A stretch of 47,125 nt of DNA from Bacteroidota bacterium (GCA_023411775.1 JAEYOL010000260.1:1-47125); one strand, 5' to 3'; positions 8,333-16,257 are shown, numbered from the stretch's first letter. Program-made: numbers and translations. The notes: generated from the letters alone by a model not told the origin.

Positions 8333-8385
8333 CCTCTCTCCTTTGGAGAAGGGTTGGGGGTGAGGCCTTGTAGGGGTGAGGCCGC
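8333..8385. repeat. Hairpin plus GGTGAGGCC repeat block, second copy
   Basis: TCTCC and GGAGA flank a short loop, followed by GGGTTGGGGGTGAGGCC and GGGGTGAGGCCG. The block matches 4232-4286 closely in order and sequence, and it ends one base before the hutH stop codon. Confidence 0.6.
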
Positions 8386-8386
8386 T

Positions 8387-9946
8387 CTAAAAGGTCCAGG
8401 GTTTGCTGTTTGTCAGACCAATATTTTTCGAGGCGGCGAATTCGTTGAGTTTTTCGACAAAACTGAAATCGCTGATGATGCTTTTTATTTTGTTGATATC
8501 CTCGGCGAAGATCCGGTCCTCCTCGGCAAAGCCTACAAACCGCCTGACATAGTCATGGGCGAACTCGAGCAAGTCGCTGCTTTTATATGGCCGGCGAAAT
8601 TCGATAGCCTGCGCGGCACTTAATAATTCGATAGCAAGTATGAATTCAAGGTTGTCGAGAACTTTTTCCAGTTTGCGCCCGCTAATACTACCCATACTCA
8701 CATGATCTTCCTGTCCCAGGGAAGTAGGTATACTATCAGCGCTGGCGGGAAAGCATAAGGTTTTATTTTCGGTAACAAGAGCAGCCGTAGTGTATTGGGG
8801 GATCATAAACCCGCTGTTCAGACCTACATTATTCATCAACAACATCGGCAGCCCCCACTTCCCCTCCAGCAACAGATAACAACGTCGATCCGAAATATTT
8901 CCAATCTCCGCAGCCGCAAAACAGGCGTAATCCAGTGGCAGGGCAAGTGGCTGACCATGAAAATTGCCACCGCTGATGGTATCTTCCGCGGAAAAAATAA
9001 TCGGGTTATCCGTCACGGCATTCAACTCGATTTCCGTAAGTTCTTTCAGGTGCAGCCAGGCATTACGCGAAGCGCCGTGTACCTGTGGCATGCAACGCAG
9101 CGAATAAGGATCCTGCACCCGCCCGCAATCGATATGACTTTGCATGATGGCTGAGTTGTGCAACAGGATACGCAAACGTTTTGCAACAAGCTTGTTTCCC
9201 TCAAATGGCCTAAGCTCATGCAGGCGTTCATCAAATGGCGCCTTGGTGCCCGTGAGAGCCTCGAGGCTCATGGCCCCAATGATATCAGCAGCGTCAAGAC
9301 AGTTATGCATACGCTGCACCGCTTTTACGGCAAAAGCAAGGATAAACTGGGTTCCATTGATCAGGGCGAGTCCTTCTTTGGGTCCCAGTTTTATGGGAGC
9401 CAGCCCCACTTTAGAAAACAGTTCCTGCGATTTTATCCTTTCCCCTTTATAAAAAACTTCACCAAGGCCGATCAGTGGAAGAAACAAGTGCGACAGCGGT
9501 GCAAGGTCGCCGCTTGCGCCTACGCTGCCTTTCTCGGGCACCACAGGTATGGCATCATTTTCTACATGCCAGATGATCCGTTCAAGTGTTTCAAGCTGCA
9601 CACCCGAAAAGCCCTGCGACAATGCATGCAGTTTAGTGATCAGCATCAGCTTTGCAATTTCTTCGGGTATCACCTGCCCTACCCCTACACTATGGCTTTG
9701 AAGGATCTTGTATTGCAGGGTAGCGGTGTCTTCCTCAGATATAGAGGTATTGGCCAAAATTCCAAAACCTGTGTTAATCCCGTACACCGTTTTATTATCT
9801 GCCACGATCTTTTGCACCTGTTCCTGGCTGTTCTTTATTTTCCCAACAGCCTCTTTACTTAAAATTCCTTGGCATTTTCCCGAGGCTATGGCAAGGGCGG
9901 TCGAACAGTTAAGCTTTCCAATCCCGTATTCAAATGTTGATGACAT
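8387..9946 (-). CDS. hutH: Histidine ammonia-lyase
   Basis: A 519-residue cytoplasmic enzyme that removes ammonia from L-histidine to give urocanate, the substrate of hutU. The self-processing MIO cofactor triad Ala144-Ser145-Gly146 lies in GSVGASGDLAPLSHL. YGINTGFG at 55-62 supplies the catalytic tyrosine loop, and an FHGQPLA-type motif (GGNFHGQPLALPLDY) is present further on. The length is typical. The ATG at 9944-9946 is followed directly by family sequence. A TAnnTTTG element lies 18-25 bases upstream. It diverges from an AraC-type regulator, whose start is about 100 bases away, so that regulator is a candidate controller, although its own downstream VOC gene is an equally good target. 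Confidence 0.97.
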   Translation of the reverse strand: MSSTFEYGIGKLNCSTALAIASGKCQGILSKEAVGKIKNSQEQVQKIVADNKTVYGINTGFGILANTSISEEDTATLQYKILQSHSVGVGQVIPEEIAKLMLITKLHALSQGFSGVQLETLERIIWHVENDAIPVVPEKGSVGASGDLAPLSHLFLPLIGLGEVFYKGERIKSQELFSKVGLAPIKLGPKEGLALINGTQFILAFAVKAVQRMHNCLDAADIIGAMSLEALTGTKAPFDERLHELRPFEGNKLVAKRLRILLHNSAIMQSHIDCGRVQDPYSLRCMPQVHGASRNAWLHLKELTEIELNAVTDNPIIFSAEDTISGGNFHGQPLALPLDYACFAAAEIGNISDRRCYLLLEGKWGLPMLLMNNVGLNSGFMIPQYTTAALVTENKTLCFPASADSIPTSLGQEDHVSMGSISGRKLEKVLDNLEFILAIELLSAAQAIEFRRPYKSSDLLEFAHDYVRRFVGFAEEDRIFAEDINKIKSIISDFSFVEKLNEFAASKNIGLTNSKPWTF

Positions 9947-9963
9947 TAGTATTTATTGATTGC

Positions 9964-9971
9964 CAAAAATA
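9964..9971 (-). promoter_or_regulatory. Bacteroidota -7 element upstream of hutH
   Basis: On the minus strand TATTTTTG is an exact TAnnTTTG match, 18-25 bases before the hutH ATG. A TTTG sits only 11 bases upstream of it, shorter than the usual 17-23, so the -33 element is not convincing. Confidence 0.4.
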
Positions 9972-10043
9972 ACCACTAACTGCAAACTTTATGTGAATTA
10001 CTACCCTCCCACCCCCTGCCTGCATTTTGTTACCTTTATAGTC

Positions 10044-10886
10044 ATGATCGACAAAGGTTTTATCAGAAATCTTTACCAACCACTCCAGCCTGCAGAAAAC
10101 AAAAGCGGCAGAGGCAGTTTATATTACAAAGAATATTTGCCTGCGCCGATCCTACAACCTTTTGTGCATTGCATTTGGGAACTAAAAACACCGAAACCAT
10201 TAGATCAACTTTACTTTTATAGGGTCATCTCCGACGGTTGTCTCGACCTGGTTGTCGATTGCCAGTCTTTCCAGGGTATTATAGTTGCTGGTATTACCGA
10301 CCACGCGCTAGAAATCCCGGTGTTCAGTTCAGCCTCTTATATCGGCGTCCGGTTTCTACCTGCGGGCATCAACCATTTTGATAAGTTCCCGGTTGCTAAA
10401 CTGCAGAATCAAATGGTGGATATTGCAGATGCTGCCGGCAACAAATGGAATGAACTCGCGATGCGCCTGTTCGAAAGCGGTCAAACCAGTGAGCGACTAC
10501 GATTAATAAATATTTTTCTAATAAATCAGTTATCGAAAAATAAAATATCACTGCATCCTGCCCTGGGTAATGCATTGCAACAGATCCTATCCGCAGATGG
10601 TCATTTGCCCATACAAAAAAAAGCGGCCAGCTATATTAGTCCAAGGCAGCTACAAAGGTTATTCCTGGAGCATATCGGATGTACACCAAAAGTATTTGCA
10701 CGCATCATCCGTTTTCAAAAAACACTTTACCAGATGAACCATGGCGAGCCTGGTCAAAACCGATCCGCCTTCTATCATTTTGGGTATACCGACCAGGCAC
10801 ATTTTATCCGGGAGTTTAAAATGTTTTACGGCAATACACCCGGTATGTTGAATTATCCCGGGCAAAAACCTGAGTTGCCAGCATAA
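10044..10886 (+). CDS. AraC-family transcriptional regulator
   Basis: A 280-residue cytoplasmic DNA-binding protein. The N-terminal half (about 20-120; YLPAPILQPFVHCIWELK, then VISDGCLDLVVD, then GVRFLPAG) matches the DUF6597-type sensor domain that often precedes AraC helix-turn-helix units. The C-terminal half has the two helix-turn-helix motifs: AASYISPRQLQRLFLEHIG, with CTPKVFARIIRFQKTL, then FYHFGYTDQAHFIREFKMF and YGNTPGML. The frame is open from 9960, but the first 28 residues do not look protein-like and the ATG at 10044 starts at the family position. A VOC gene follows 58 bases later on the same strand and is its most likely target. hutH is divergent. The effector is unknown. Confidence 0.9.
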   Translation: MIDKGFIRNLYQPLQPAENKSGRGSLYYKEYLPAPILQPFVHCIWELKTPKPLDQLYFYRVISDGCLDLVVDCQSFQGIIVAGITDHALEIPVFSSASYIGVRFLPAGINHFDKFPVAKLQNQMVDIADAAGNKWNELAMRLFESGQTSERLRLINIFLINQLSKNKISLHPALGNALQQILSADGHLPIQKKAASYISPRQLQRLFLEHIGCTPKVFARIIRFQKTLYQMNHGEPGQNRSAFYHFGYTDQAHFIREFKMFYGNTPGMLNYPGQKPELPA

Positions 10887-10944
10887 AATGTCCGATTTCT
10901 ACAATACTTTATTTTGATGATGCCTGATTTTTGCCATAAAAAAA

Positions 10945-11388
10945 ATGAAAGATTCAAAACACATTGACGTTTTTAGCCAACACATACAGGATGTTTACAC
11001 TGTTTTTATCAGCCCGGATATCGTGTTGTCAAAAGAATTTTATACAAAATGGTTTGGTTTTACCAGCATATTTGAGTCCTCCTGGTTTATACTGTTACAA
11101 TCACCCGGTCAGAAATCTTTCCCGCTTGCATTTATGAGCGAAGAACACCCCAGTTCTCCGCCGGTACCCAAAGCCATGCATGGCGATGCCGCATTTCTTA
11201 CTCTGCAGGTCGCAGATGCTGCAGCTGTATATGAAGCCATGAAATCGGCAGGACTTCCTTTTAGCTACCAGTTAAAAGATGAACCCTGGGGTCAGCGTCG
11301 TTTTGCTGTGACGGACCCGAGTGGCATGCATGTGGACGTAATAGAACAGATCGAACCACAGGAAGGATTCTGGGATCCCTATATGTAG
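10945..11388 (+). CDS. VOC (glyoxalase-like) family protein
   Basis: A 147-residue cytoplasmic protein with the paired beta-alpha-beta-beta-beta fold of the vicinal oxygen chelate superfamily. The first module is VYTVFISPDIVLSKEFYTKW with FGFTSIFESSWFILLQSP; the second is AAFLTLQVADAAAVYEAMKS with GLPFSYQLKDEPWGQRRFAV and DPSGMHVDVIEQ. The closing D.G...D..E pattern supplies the usual metal-side glutamate. Family members include antibiotic-binding proteins (bleomycin, fosfomycin), dioxygenases and glyoxalase I; this one has no feature that fixes a substrate. Its place right after an AraC-type regulator suggests the pair responds to one small molecule. Confidence 0.88.
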   Translation: MKDSKHIDVFSQHIQDVYTVFISPDIVLSKEFYTKWFGFTSIFESSWFILLQSPGQKSFPLAFMSEEHPSSPPVPKAMHGDAAFLTLQVADAAAVYEAMKSAGLPFSYQLKDEPWGQRRFAVTDPSGMHVDVIEQIEPQEGFWDPYM

Positions 11389-11482
11389 TATACGGTGTAT
11401 GTTTTTAGTGGGTGTATATAATCATAAAAATTATTGACTTTTATCAGTATAGGGTTGGGCAATTCCCTTTAACTTGCCACCT

Positions 11483-12322
11483 ATGAAAAAGTTCCTGGCA
11501 GTTTTCGACGGATTCAAGATCTCTGGCAGCACGATGGATTATGCTATTCAGCTTACCAAAGCCGCCAATGCCCACCTTGTCGGATTATTCCTCGATGAGT
11601 TTCTGTATCGCAGTTATAATGTTTCGGCTGTGATAAAAAAGTATGGCGACTACGAAGCAGCTATTAAACTGTTGGACGAAAAGGATAAAAAGAAACGGGA
11701 CGCAGCAGTCAGCCGGTTTCAGAAAGCCTGTGGAAAAGCCGAGATAAAATTTTCCGTACGGCGCAGTACCAGTATCGCTATCCAGGACCTGAAACATGAG
11801 AGCATGTTTGCCGACATGATCATCATCAACGAACACGAGACATTTACCCGCGCTAAAGAAAAACCACCAACCAGTTTCGTCAAAGACCTGCTTTCCGATG
11901 TACAATGCCCGGTATTGGTGGTTCCTGAAAAATTTAAAGCCATCGATAAGATCGTACTGCTCTACGATGGTGGTCCTTCCGCTTTATATGCCTGCAAAAT
12001 GTTCAACTACCTGCTGGGCGACCTGGTACACCAGCCCATCGAGGTACTTACCATAAAGAACAGGGAAAATACACTCCGCCTGCCTAATAACAAGTTGATG
12101 AGAGAGTTCACTAAACGTCTTTTCCCCAACGCAACTTATACCATTAAAAAAGGAAATCCCGAAGAACAGGTTGTCGGTCATCTTCGCAGCCATAAGGGAA
12201 ATGAACTAGTGGTATTGGGTGCCTACCGGCGTTCCGAAATCAGCCGCTGGTTTAAGATCAGCATGGCCGATGTGCTGATGAAAGAACTAGACACACCACT
12301 CTTTATCGCACACAATAAATAA
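11483..12322 (+). CDS. Universal stress protein, tandem UspA domains (first of three)
   Basis: A 279-residue protein with two fused UspA folds (about 1-150 and 155-279). The start is taken at the ATG at 11483, where MKKFLAVFDGFKISG begins the first beta strand; the frame reaches a TTG three codons earlier. The usual ATP motif G-2x-G-9x-G-S/T is broken in both halves: the C-terminal copy reads GAYRRSEISRWFKIS and lacks the second and third glycines. The protein is therefore probably not an ATP-binding Usp, and may act through protein contacts. It opens a cluster of usp, usp, terB-like and usp genes on the plus strand. UspA proteins rise under starvation, oxidative stress or low oxygen. Confidence 0.92.
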   Translation: MKKFLAVFDGFKISGSTMDYAIQLTKAANAHLVGLFLDEFLYRSYNVSAVIKKYGDYEAAIKLLDEKDKKKRDAAVSRFQKACGKAEIKFSVRRSTSIAIQDLKHESMFADMIIINEHETFTRAKEKPPTSFVKDLLSDVQCPVLVVPEKFKAIDKIVLLYDGGPSALYACKMFNYLLGDLVHQPIEVLTIKNRENTLRLPNNKLMREFTKRLFPNATYTIKKGNPEEQVVGHLRSHKGNELVVLGAYRRSEISRWFKISMADVLMKELDTPLFIAHNK

Positions 12323-12388
12323 CGGAAAGACATGATCTTCTCAGCAGCTTTTAAAAAGCCGGTTGGCTGAATATAAAACTTCAATCTC

Positions 12389-13234
12389 ATGAAAAGGATT
12401 TTAGTACCAACAGATTTTTCTCCAACAGCCGAAAAAGCATTCAGATTTGCATGCGATATCGCGGCCAGGTCAAAAGCTGCGGTCACCCTGTATCATGCTT
12501 ATACACCGGTGGAGAGTCCGCTGGCCGGCACCGAAAAAACCAGGCAGGAATATAACCAGGAAACCGCTACCACCCTGTTGAAGCAATTGCAGCGCCTGAA
12601 GAACAAGGTAGCGGAAGACTATCCTCATACCTCTATGTCAACCGTGCTGGGGGAAGGTGCTATTGTCAGTGAAATACTCCATTTCACCTCGAAAGCACAT
12701 TATGACCTGGTGGTGATGGGCACCCAGGGAGTGAGCGGCATCAGCAAAAGCATTATAGGTTCAGTTGCCGCACGAGTCATAGAAAAGTCGGCCATCCCGG
12801 TTTTGCTGATCCCGGAAAAATATGACTGGAACGAACCAGGCAATATCGTCTTTGCCAGCAACTACCAACCATTTGACAAGGCTGCACTTGAAGAGATTGT
12901 CAGGTTTGCTGAACTTTACCAGGCAAAAGCAACAGTTGTTCATCTTTACGATCTTTATGAAATGGAAGAAGAAAAAGAACGGAAAAAATTTGATGAATAT
13001 GCCAGGGAGCTGAGAGAAAACCTGGACAATGCGAAACTTGATTTCCAGTTTCTAAAAGTCTCTTCAGTAAGGGAAGCGATGGAAACAATCGACAAGATAA
13101 TTCCCTGTGATATCGTGGCGATGGTGAGAAGCAGGAAGACTTTTCTTGAAAAATTACTACAGACCAGTTTTACGCAAAATATGGCTTATCTTAATACCCT
13201 GCCAATACTCGTAATACCGGATCCGGGTAAATAA
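12389..13234 (+). CDS. Universal stress protein, tandem UspA domains, ATP-motif intact
   Basis: A 281-residue protein with two UspA domains. The N-terminal domain starts MKRILVPTDFSPTAEKAF and holds the full nucleotide motif G-TQ-G-VSGISKSII-G-S at about residues 110-125, preceded by YDLVVM. The C-terminal domain (NIVFASNYQPFDKAALEE onward) lacks it. It is thus the only member of this cluster expected to bind ATP in the classic way. It starts 66 bases after the first usp gene and ends 25 bases before the TerB-like gene, so the set is probably transcribed together. This is a cytoplasmic stress role by family; the exact signal is not visible. Confidence 0.94.
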   Translation: MKRILVPTDFSPTAEKAFRFACDIAARSKAAVTLYHAYTPVESPLAGTEKTRQEYNQETATTLLKQLQRLKNKVAEDYPHTSMSTVLGEGAIVSEILHFTSKAHYDLVVMGTQGVSGISKSIIGSVAARVIEKSAIPVLLIPEKYDWNEPGNIVFASNYQPFDKAALEEIVRFAELYQAKATVVHLYDLYEMEEEKERKKFDEYARELRENLDNAKLDFQFLKVSSVREAMETIDKIIPCDIVAMVRSRKTFLEKLLQTSFTQNMAYLNTLPILVIPDPGK

Positions 13235-13259
13235 ATTTGTGAATTAATCCTTTAGAGTT

Positions 13260-13649
13260 ATGTTTTACGAAGAATTGTATGCTGAGCTAGGAAAATTATT
13301 TTATCAGATCGCTGCTGCCGACGGTAAAGTAGCGGCAGCGGAGAGAAAAGCGCTCGATGAACTGGTTCGTCGATCCTGGGAGCCGCTGGAATCAAGTACA
13401 GATGAGTTTGGCACAGACCAGGCCGACCTGATCATTGCGGCTTTTGATTTTGAAGAATCAGAAGGTGGTGAAGAACCGGCGCTTGCATCATTTGAGGATT
13501 TTTTCAGGGAGAATAAAACCACAATTACTCCGGTTATCAAAAAAAATATTCTCCAGACAGCACAGGCCATTGCCGATGCTTATCGTTCAAAGAATAAGAG
13601 CGAGCAAAAACTACTGGACCAGTTGAGAAAAATTATGACGGTCGGATAA
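13260..13649 (+). CDS. TerB-like protein
   Basis: A 129-residue acidic cytoplasmic protein. Its N-terminal part LFYQIAAADGKVAAAERKAL at about 13-32 has the D.......E spacing (Asp21, Glu28) of TerB-like domains, all-helical modules first known from tellurite resistance and common in stress contexts. The middle (47-85) is rich in Asp and Glu (FDFEESEGGEEPALASFEDF); the C-terminus is helical and lysine-rich. It lies between the second and third usp genes with gaps of 25 and 22 bases, which suggests one operon. No other ter genes are near, so it is better seen as part of the stress cluster than as a metal-resistance factor. Confidence 0.75.
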   Translation: MFYEELYAELGKLFYQIAAADGKVAAAERKALDELVRRSWEPLESSTDEFGTDQADLIIAAFDFEESEGGEEPALASFEDFFRENKTTITPVIKKNILQTAQAIADAYRSKNKSEQKLLDQLRKIMTVG

Positions 13650-13671
13650 GTTTCATTTTTAATAACAGGAT

Positions 13672-14517
13672 ATGGATAAAATACTTGTAACAACGGATCT
13701 TTCTGAAAACTCTGTTGCCGGTATGCGGTTTGCAATCCAGATGTCGGCGCAGCGGAAAGCAGAGCTGATATTTCTGCTGGTCGACGAGCTATGGGATGAC
13801 ACTGTATACCACGCACCGGCCCATGCGGCGCGACTGGAAGAGGAAAAAGGAAAAATCCAGCAGGAACTGGAATCCCTGGTAAGCAGGGCATACCAGGAAA
13901 CAGGCATCGCACCAGGTCCTTACAAATGCGTCGTGTATTATTATTTTGGCGTAATAAATTCAATTATCAATTATGCCACCCGCAACGAATGTAATTATAT
14001 CTGCATAAGCACCCATGGCGCCGGTAACCTGCGTAAACTCCTGGGAACACATACAGGCGAATTGATTAAATCTGCGGAAGTGCCTTTGTTTTGCATACCT
14101 ATCAACTATTCGGTCGAACCAGTTACCCGCATTCTCTACGCGTCAGATATGTCAAACTATGAAAAGGAATTACAAACTGTAGTGGGTTTCGCAAAGTCAA
14201 TTGGCGCCGATGTCGATATGATCAACTTTTATAAGACGAAAGATCCAGAAAAGTCAGCTACTGAAATTCGTGAAGCTTTAAAGCAAAAATCAGGCATCGA
14301 CCTGGATGTATATGTGGAGAAGATGGAAGATGGCACCACGCTCACGGAGAACCTGGATACGGCAGTTGAAAAATACAAACCATCCCTGCTGGTGATGTTT
14401 ACCAACCTGGAAAGGGATTTTTTTGAAATGCTTTTCCTGCCCAGCGTTTCCGAACATTATTCTTTCCGAACCAAGGTGCCCATGCTGGTCTATAATAAAA
14501 CCCCGGAGTCCGCATAA
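13672..14517 (+). CDS. Universal stress protein, tandem UspA domains (third)
   Basis: A 281-residue protein of two UspA domains (MDKILVTTDLSENSVAGMRF at the start, TRILYASDMSNYEKELQT at about 150). The motif region of the first domain is ICISTHGAGNLRKLLGTHTG. Compared with G-2x-G-9x-G-S/T the first glycine is Ser and the spacing is one residue short, so ATP binding is doubtful. It closes the usp cluster and ends only 5 bases from the converging ung stop codon, so there is no room for a terminator between them. Likely a cytoplasmic stress protein; the trigger is unknown. Confidence 0.92.
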   Translation: MDKILVTTDLSENSVAGMRFAIQMSAQRKAELIFLLVDELWDDTVYHAPAHAARLEEEKGKIQQELESLVSRAYQETGIAPGPYKCVVYYYFGVINSIINYATRNECNYICISTHGAGNLRKLLGTHTGELIKSAEVPLFCIPINYSVEPVTRILYASDMSNYEKELQTVVGFAKSIGADVDMINFYKTKDPEKSATEIREALKQKSGIDLDVYVEKMEDGTTLTENLDTAVEKYKPSLLVMFTNLERDFFEMLFLPSVSEHYSFRTKVPMLVYNKTPESA

Positions 14518-14522
14518 CCACC

Positions 14523-15197
14523 TTATGCAAGACTCCAGTCGATGGGTTCGATACCTTTGCTGACCAGGTATTCATTTGTTTTGGAAAAATGCCTGCACCC
14601 AAAGAATCCGGCATGCGCGGATAGCGGTGAAGGGTGTGCAGCTTTTAGGATGAGGTGTTTTTGTTCATCGATCAACACTCTTTTATCCTGCGCAAATTTC
14701 CCCCAAAGCAGGAATACCACGTTTTTCTTCCTGGCCGATATCTGCCGTATAACGGCATCGGTAAAGCCGGCCCAGCCGATTTTTGCATGGCTCATGGGCT
14801 CTCCCGCCCGTACTGACAGGGAAGCGTTGAGCAAAAAAACGCCCTGCTCAGCCCAGTGCGTCAGGTTACCATGACCCGGTATCCTCACACCTATATCTGC
14901 ATGGAGTTCCTTAAAAATATTGACAAGGGATGGCGGGGCGGGTACGCCGGCCTGTACTGAAAAGCAGAGCCCGTGTGCCTGTCCCGGCCCATGATAAGGA
15001 TCTTGTCCCAGGATCACCACTTTCACTTTATCAAAGGGAGTGGTATTAAACGCGTTGAAGATTAACGAACCAGGCGGATAGATCGTCTTTTGCTGCAGTT
15101 TCTCGGTTTTTAGATGAAGGGCGATCTGTTCAAAATAGGGTTGTGAAAATTCATCTTTCAATATCTCTTTCCAGGAAGACTCGATCTTTACATCCAT
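14523..15197 (-). CDS. ung: Uracil-DNA glycosylase, family 1
   Basis: A 224-residue base-excision repair enzyme that removes uracil from DNA. The water-activating Asp66 lies in the signature GQDPYHG at 64-70; His188 is in the leucine-loop motif HPSPLSAHAGFFGCRHFS, with LLWG as the uracil-binding strand. Length and motif order are those of Ung. The ATG at 15195-15197 starts right before family sequence. It is a single gene, convergent with the usp cluster, with stop codons 5 bases apart. Confidence 0.97.
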   Translation of the reverse strand: MDVKIESSWKEILKDEFSQPYFEQIALHLKTEKLQQKTIYPPGSLIFNAFNTTPFDKVKVVILGQDPYHGPGQAHGLCFSVQAGVPAPPSLVNIFKELHADIGVRIPGHGNLTHWAEQGVFLLNASLSVRAGEPMSHAKIGWAGFTDAVIRQISARKKNVVFLLWGKFAQDKRVLIDEQKHLILKAAHPSPLSAHAGFFGCRHFSKTNEYLVSKGIEPIDWSLA

Positions 15198-15335
15198 ATC
15201 GCTTTCTTTGTGCGGCTGAAATTAGGGAAAAGATTTTCATGGGGTGGATTTGGGTGCATAAAGGAGAAATAAAATGCCGATAGCATTTTTCCAATAAAGG
15301 TTGAAATGGTATCTTTGCGCCCTGCTTTAAAAAAC

Positions 15336-15409
15336 GGTCCGGTAGCTCAGCTGAATAGAGCAACTGCCTTCTAAGCAGTAGGTCACAGGTTTGAATCCTG
15401 TCCGGATCA
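15336..15409 (+). tRNA. tRNA-Arg (anticodon TCT)
   Basis: A complete 74-base cloverleaf. The acceptor stem GGTCCGG pairs with CCGGATC (one G-U pair), the D stem is GCTC/GAGC, the anticodon stem ACTGC/GCAGT holds loop CTTCTAA with anticodon TCT, and the T stem ACAGG/CCTGT holds loop TTTGAAT. The discriminator base is A; CCA is not encoded. It reads AGA codons. Confidence 0.96.
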
Positions 15410-15413
15410 CATT

Positions 15414-15440
15414 GAGCGAGCTTTTTGCTCGCTTTTTTTA
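15414..15440 (+). terminator. Terminator of tRNA-Arg
   Basis: GCGAGC and GCTCGC form a 6-bp stem with a TTTTT loop, followed by seven T. It begins five bases after the tRNA. Confidence 0.85.
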
Positions 15441-15452
15441 TCTCCCAATAAT

Positions 15453-15513
15453 CTCAGCTGAATAGAGCATCCCGACTTAATAGCAGCTTCAAGCTCGCTT
15501 TTTTATTTGCGCC
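15453..15513 (+). repeat. Decayed partial copy of tRNA-Arg and its terminator
   Basis: CTCAGCTGAATAGAGCA at 15453-15469 is identical to tRNA positions 15346-15362 (D arm). It is followed by a degraded anticodon-arm-like stretch (CTTAATAGCAG against CTTCTAAGCAG) and then GCTCGC plus a T-run, matching the 3' arm of the terminator. The acceptor and T arms are missing, so it cannot form a tRNA. It looks like a tandem duplication that later shrank. Confidence 0.7.
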
Positions 15514-15609
15514 TTTCCAATAATTCAAAATGAACCAAGGCAATTCAAAGTCTGTATTCCCCCAACCCGCTCCTCCATTTTTGATTATCTTGAGCCCAAA
15601 ACATCTTTA

Positions 15610-16197
15610 GTGATACCACCCGATCTTGTACTGGAAACCAGCAGAGCCATACTACGACCAATTGACCCGGCTGACTTCGAATCATTTCATACACTCGCCC
15701 GCCAGGACGAAGAAATGTGGAAATACTTTTCGCTCAACTTAGGCGATGAGGCTCAGCTACGGAGATGGATGGATATGGCTTTCGCAGATAAAGATGCGGG
15801 CACCCGGAGACCATTTACGATCATTGATAAAAAAACAGGAGCAATTGCCGGCAGCAGCAGCATGGGTAACATTTCATATTATGATCTTCGACTTGAAATT
15901 GGCTGGAGCTGGCTGGGAAAAGATTTTCGAAGCACAGGTCTGAATAAACACGCGAAATTCGCCATGATGCGATATGCTTTCGAACAACAGAGTTTTGAAC
16001 GGGCGGAGTTTAAAACCGATGTGGAGAACCTCAGGGCGCGGCAGGGCCTGCGTAATGTTGGTGGCATCGAAGAGGGCATTCTCCGCAGTCATATGACCAT
16101 GTGGAACAACCGCAGGCGTACTTCCATTTATTATAGTGTGTTAAAAAATGAATGGCCGGGGCTGAAGGAAACGGTTTTCAAAGAAATGGAGGTTTAA
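15610..16197 (+). CDS. GNAT-family N-acetyltransferase (RimJ/RimL-like)
   Basis: A 195-residue cytoplasmic protein with the GNAT fold. The N-terminal strand LETSRAILRPIDPADFESF is typical of RimJ/RimL-type enzymes that acetylate protein N-termini or small amines with acetyl-CoA. The acetyl-CoA binding region is IGWSWLGKDFRSTGLNKH (about 96-113), and VENLRARQGLRNVGGIEEG is the usual C-terminal motif, although the common LG(F/A) is changed to VGG. The start is a GTG at 15610; no better ATG precedes the family sequence. It stands between the tRNA region and a heptad repeat, and plsC follows on the same strand after 85 bases. The substrate is unknown. Confidence 0.9.
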   Translation: MIPPDLVLETSRAILRPIDPADFESFHTLARQDEEMWKYFSLNLGDEAQLRRWMDMAFADKDAGTRRPFTIIDKKTGAIAGSSSMGNISYYDLRLEIGWSWLGKDFRSTGLNKHAKFAMMRYAFEQQSFERAEFKTDVENLRARQGLRNVGGIEEGILRSHMTMWNNRRRTSIYYSVLKNEWPGLKETVFKEMEV

Positions 16198-16203
16198 AAG
16201 CTT

Positions 16204-16257
16204 CGAGCTACGAGCCGGCAACTCACGACTGACGACTTCCGACTCGCCACTCACGAC
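16204..16257. repeat. Heptad-period repeat, copy D
   Basis: Seven full units in register: CGAGCTA, CGAGCCG, GCAACTC, ACGACTG, ACGACTT, CCGACTC, GCCACTC, then a partial ACGAC. The unit is unrelated to the GATACT type but has the same 7-bp period. It fills most of the 85-bp space between the GNAT gene and plsC. Confidence 0.6.

Noticed and set aside
4157..8386. CRISPR array
   Set aside because: Repeats are 7 bp without unique spacers of constant length and there are no cas genes.
9158..9862. Open frame of 234 codons on the plus strand opposite hutH
   Set aside because: It lies wholly inside the conserved hutH gene in antisense; composition is Phe/Lys/Cys/His-rich with no domain, and hutH is certain.
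9960..10043. Longer start for the AraC-type regulator
   Set aside because: The 28 extra residues overlap the hutH promoter region and do not match the family; the ATG at 10044 fits.
15450..15520. Second functional tRNA
   Set aside because: Acceptor and T arms are missing; only the D arm and terminator arm match.
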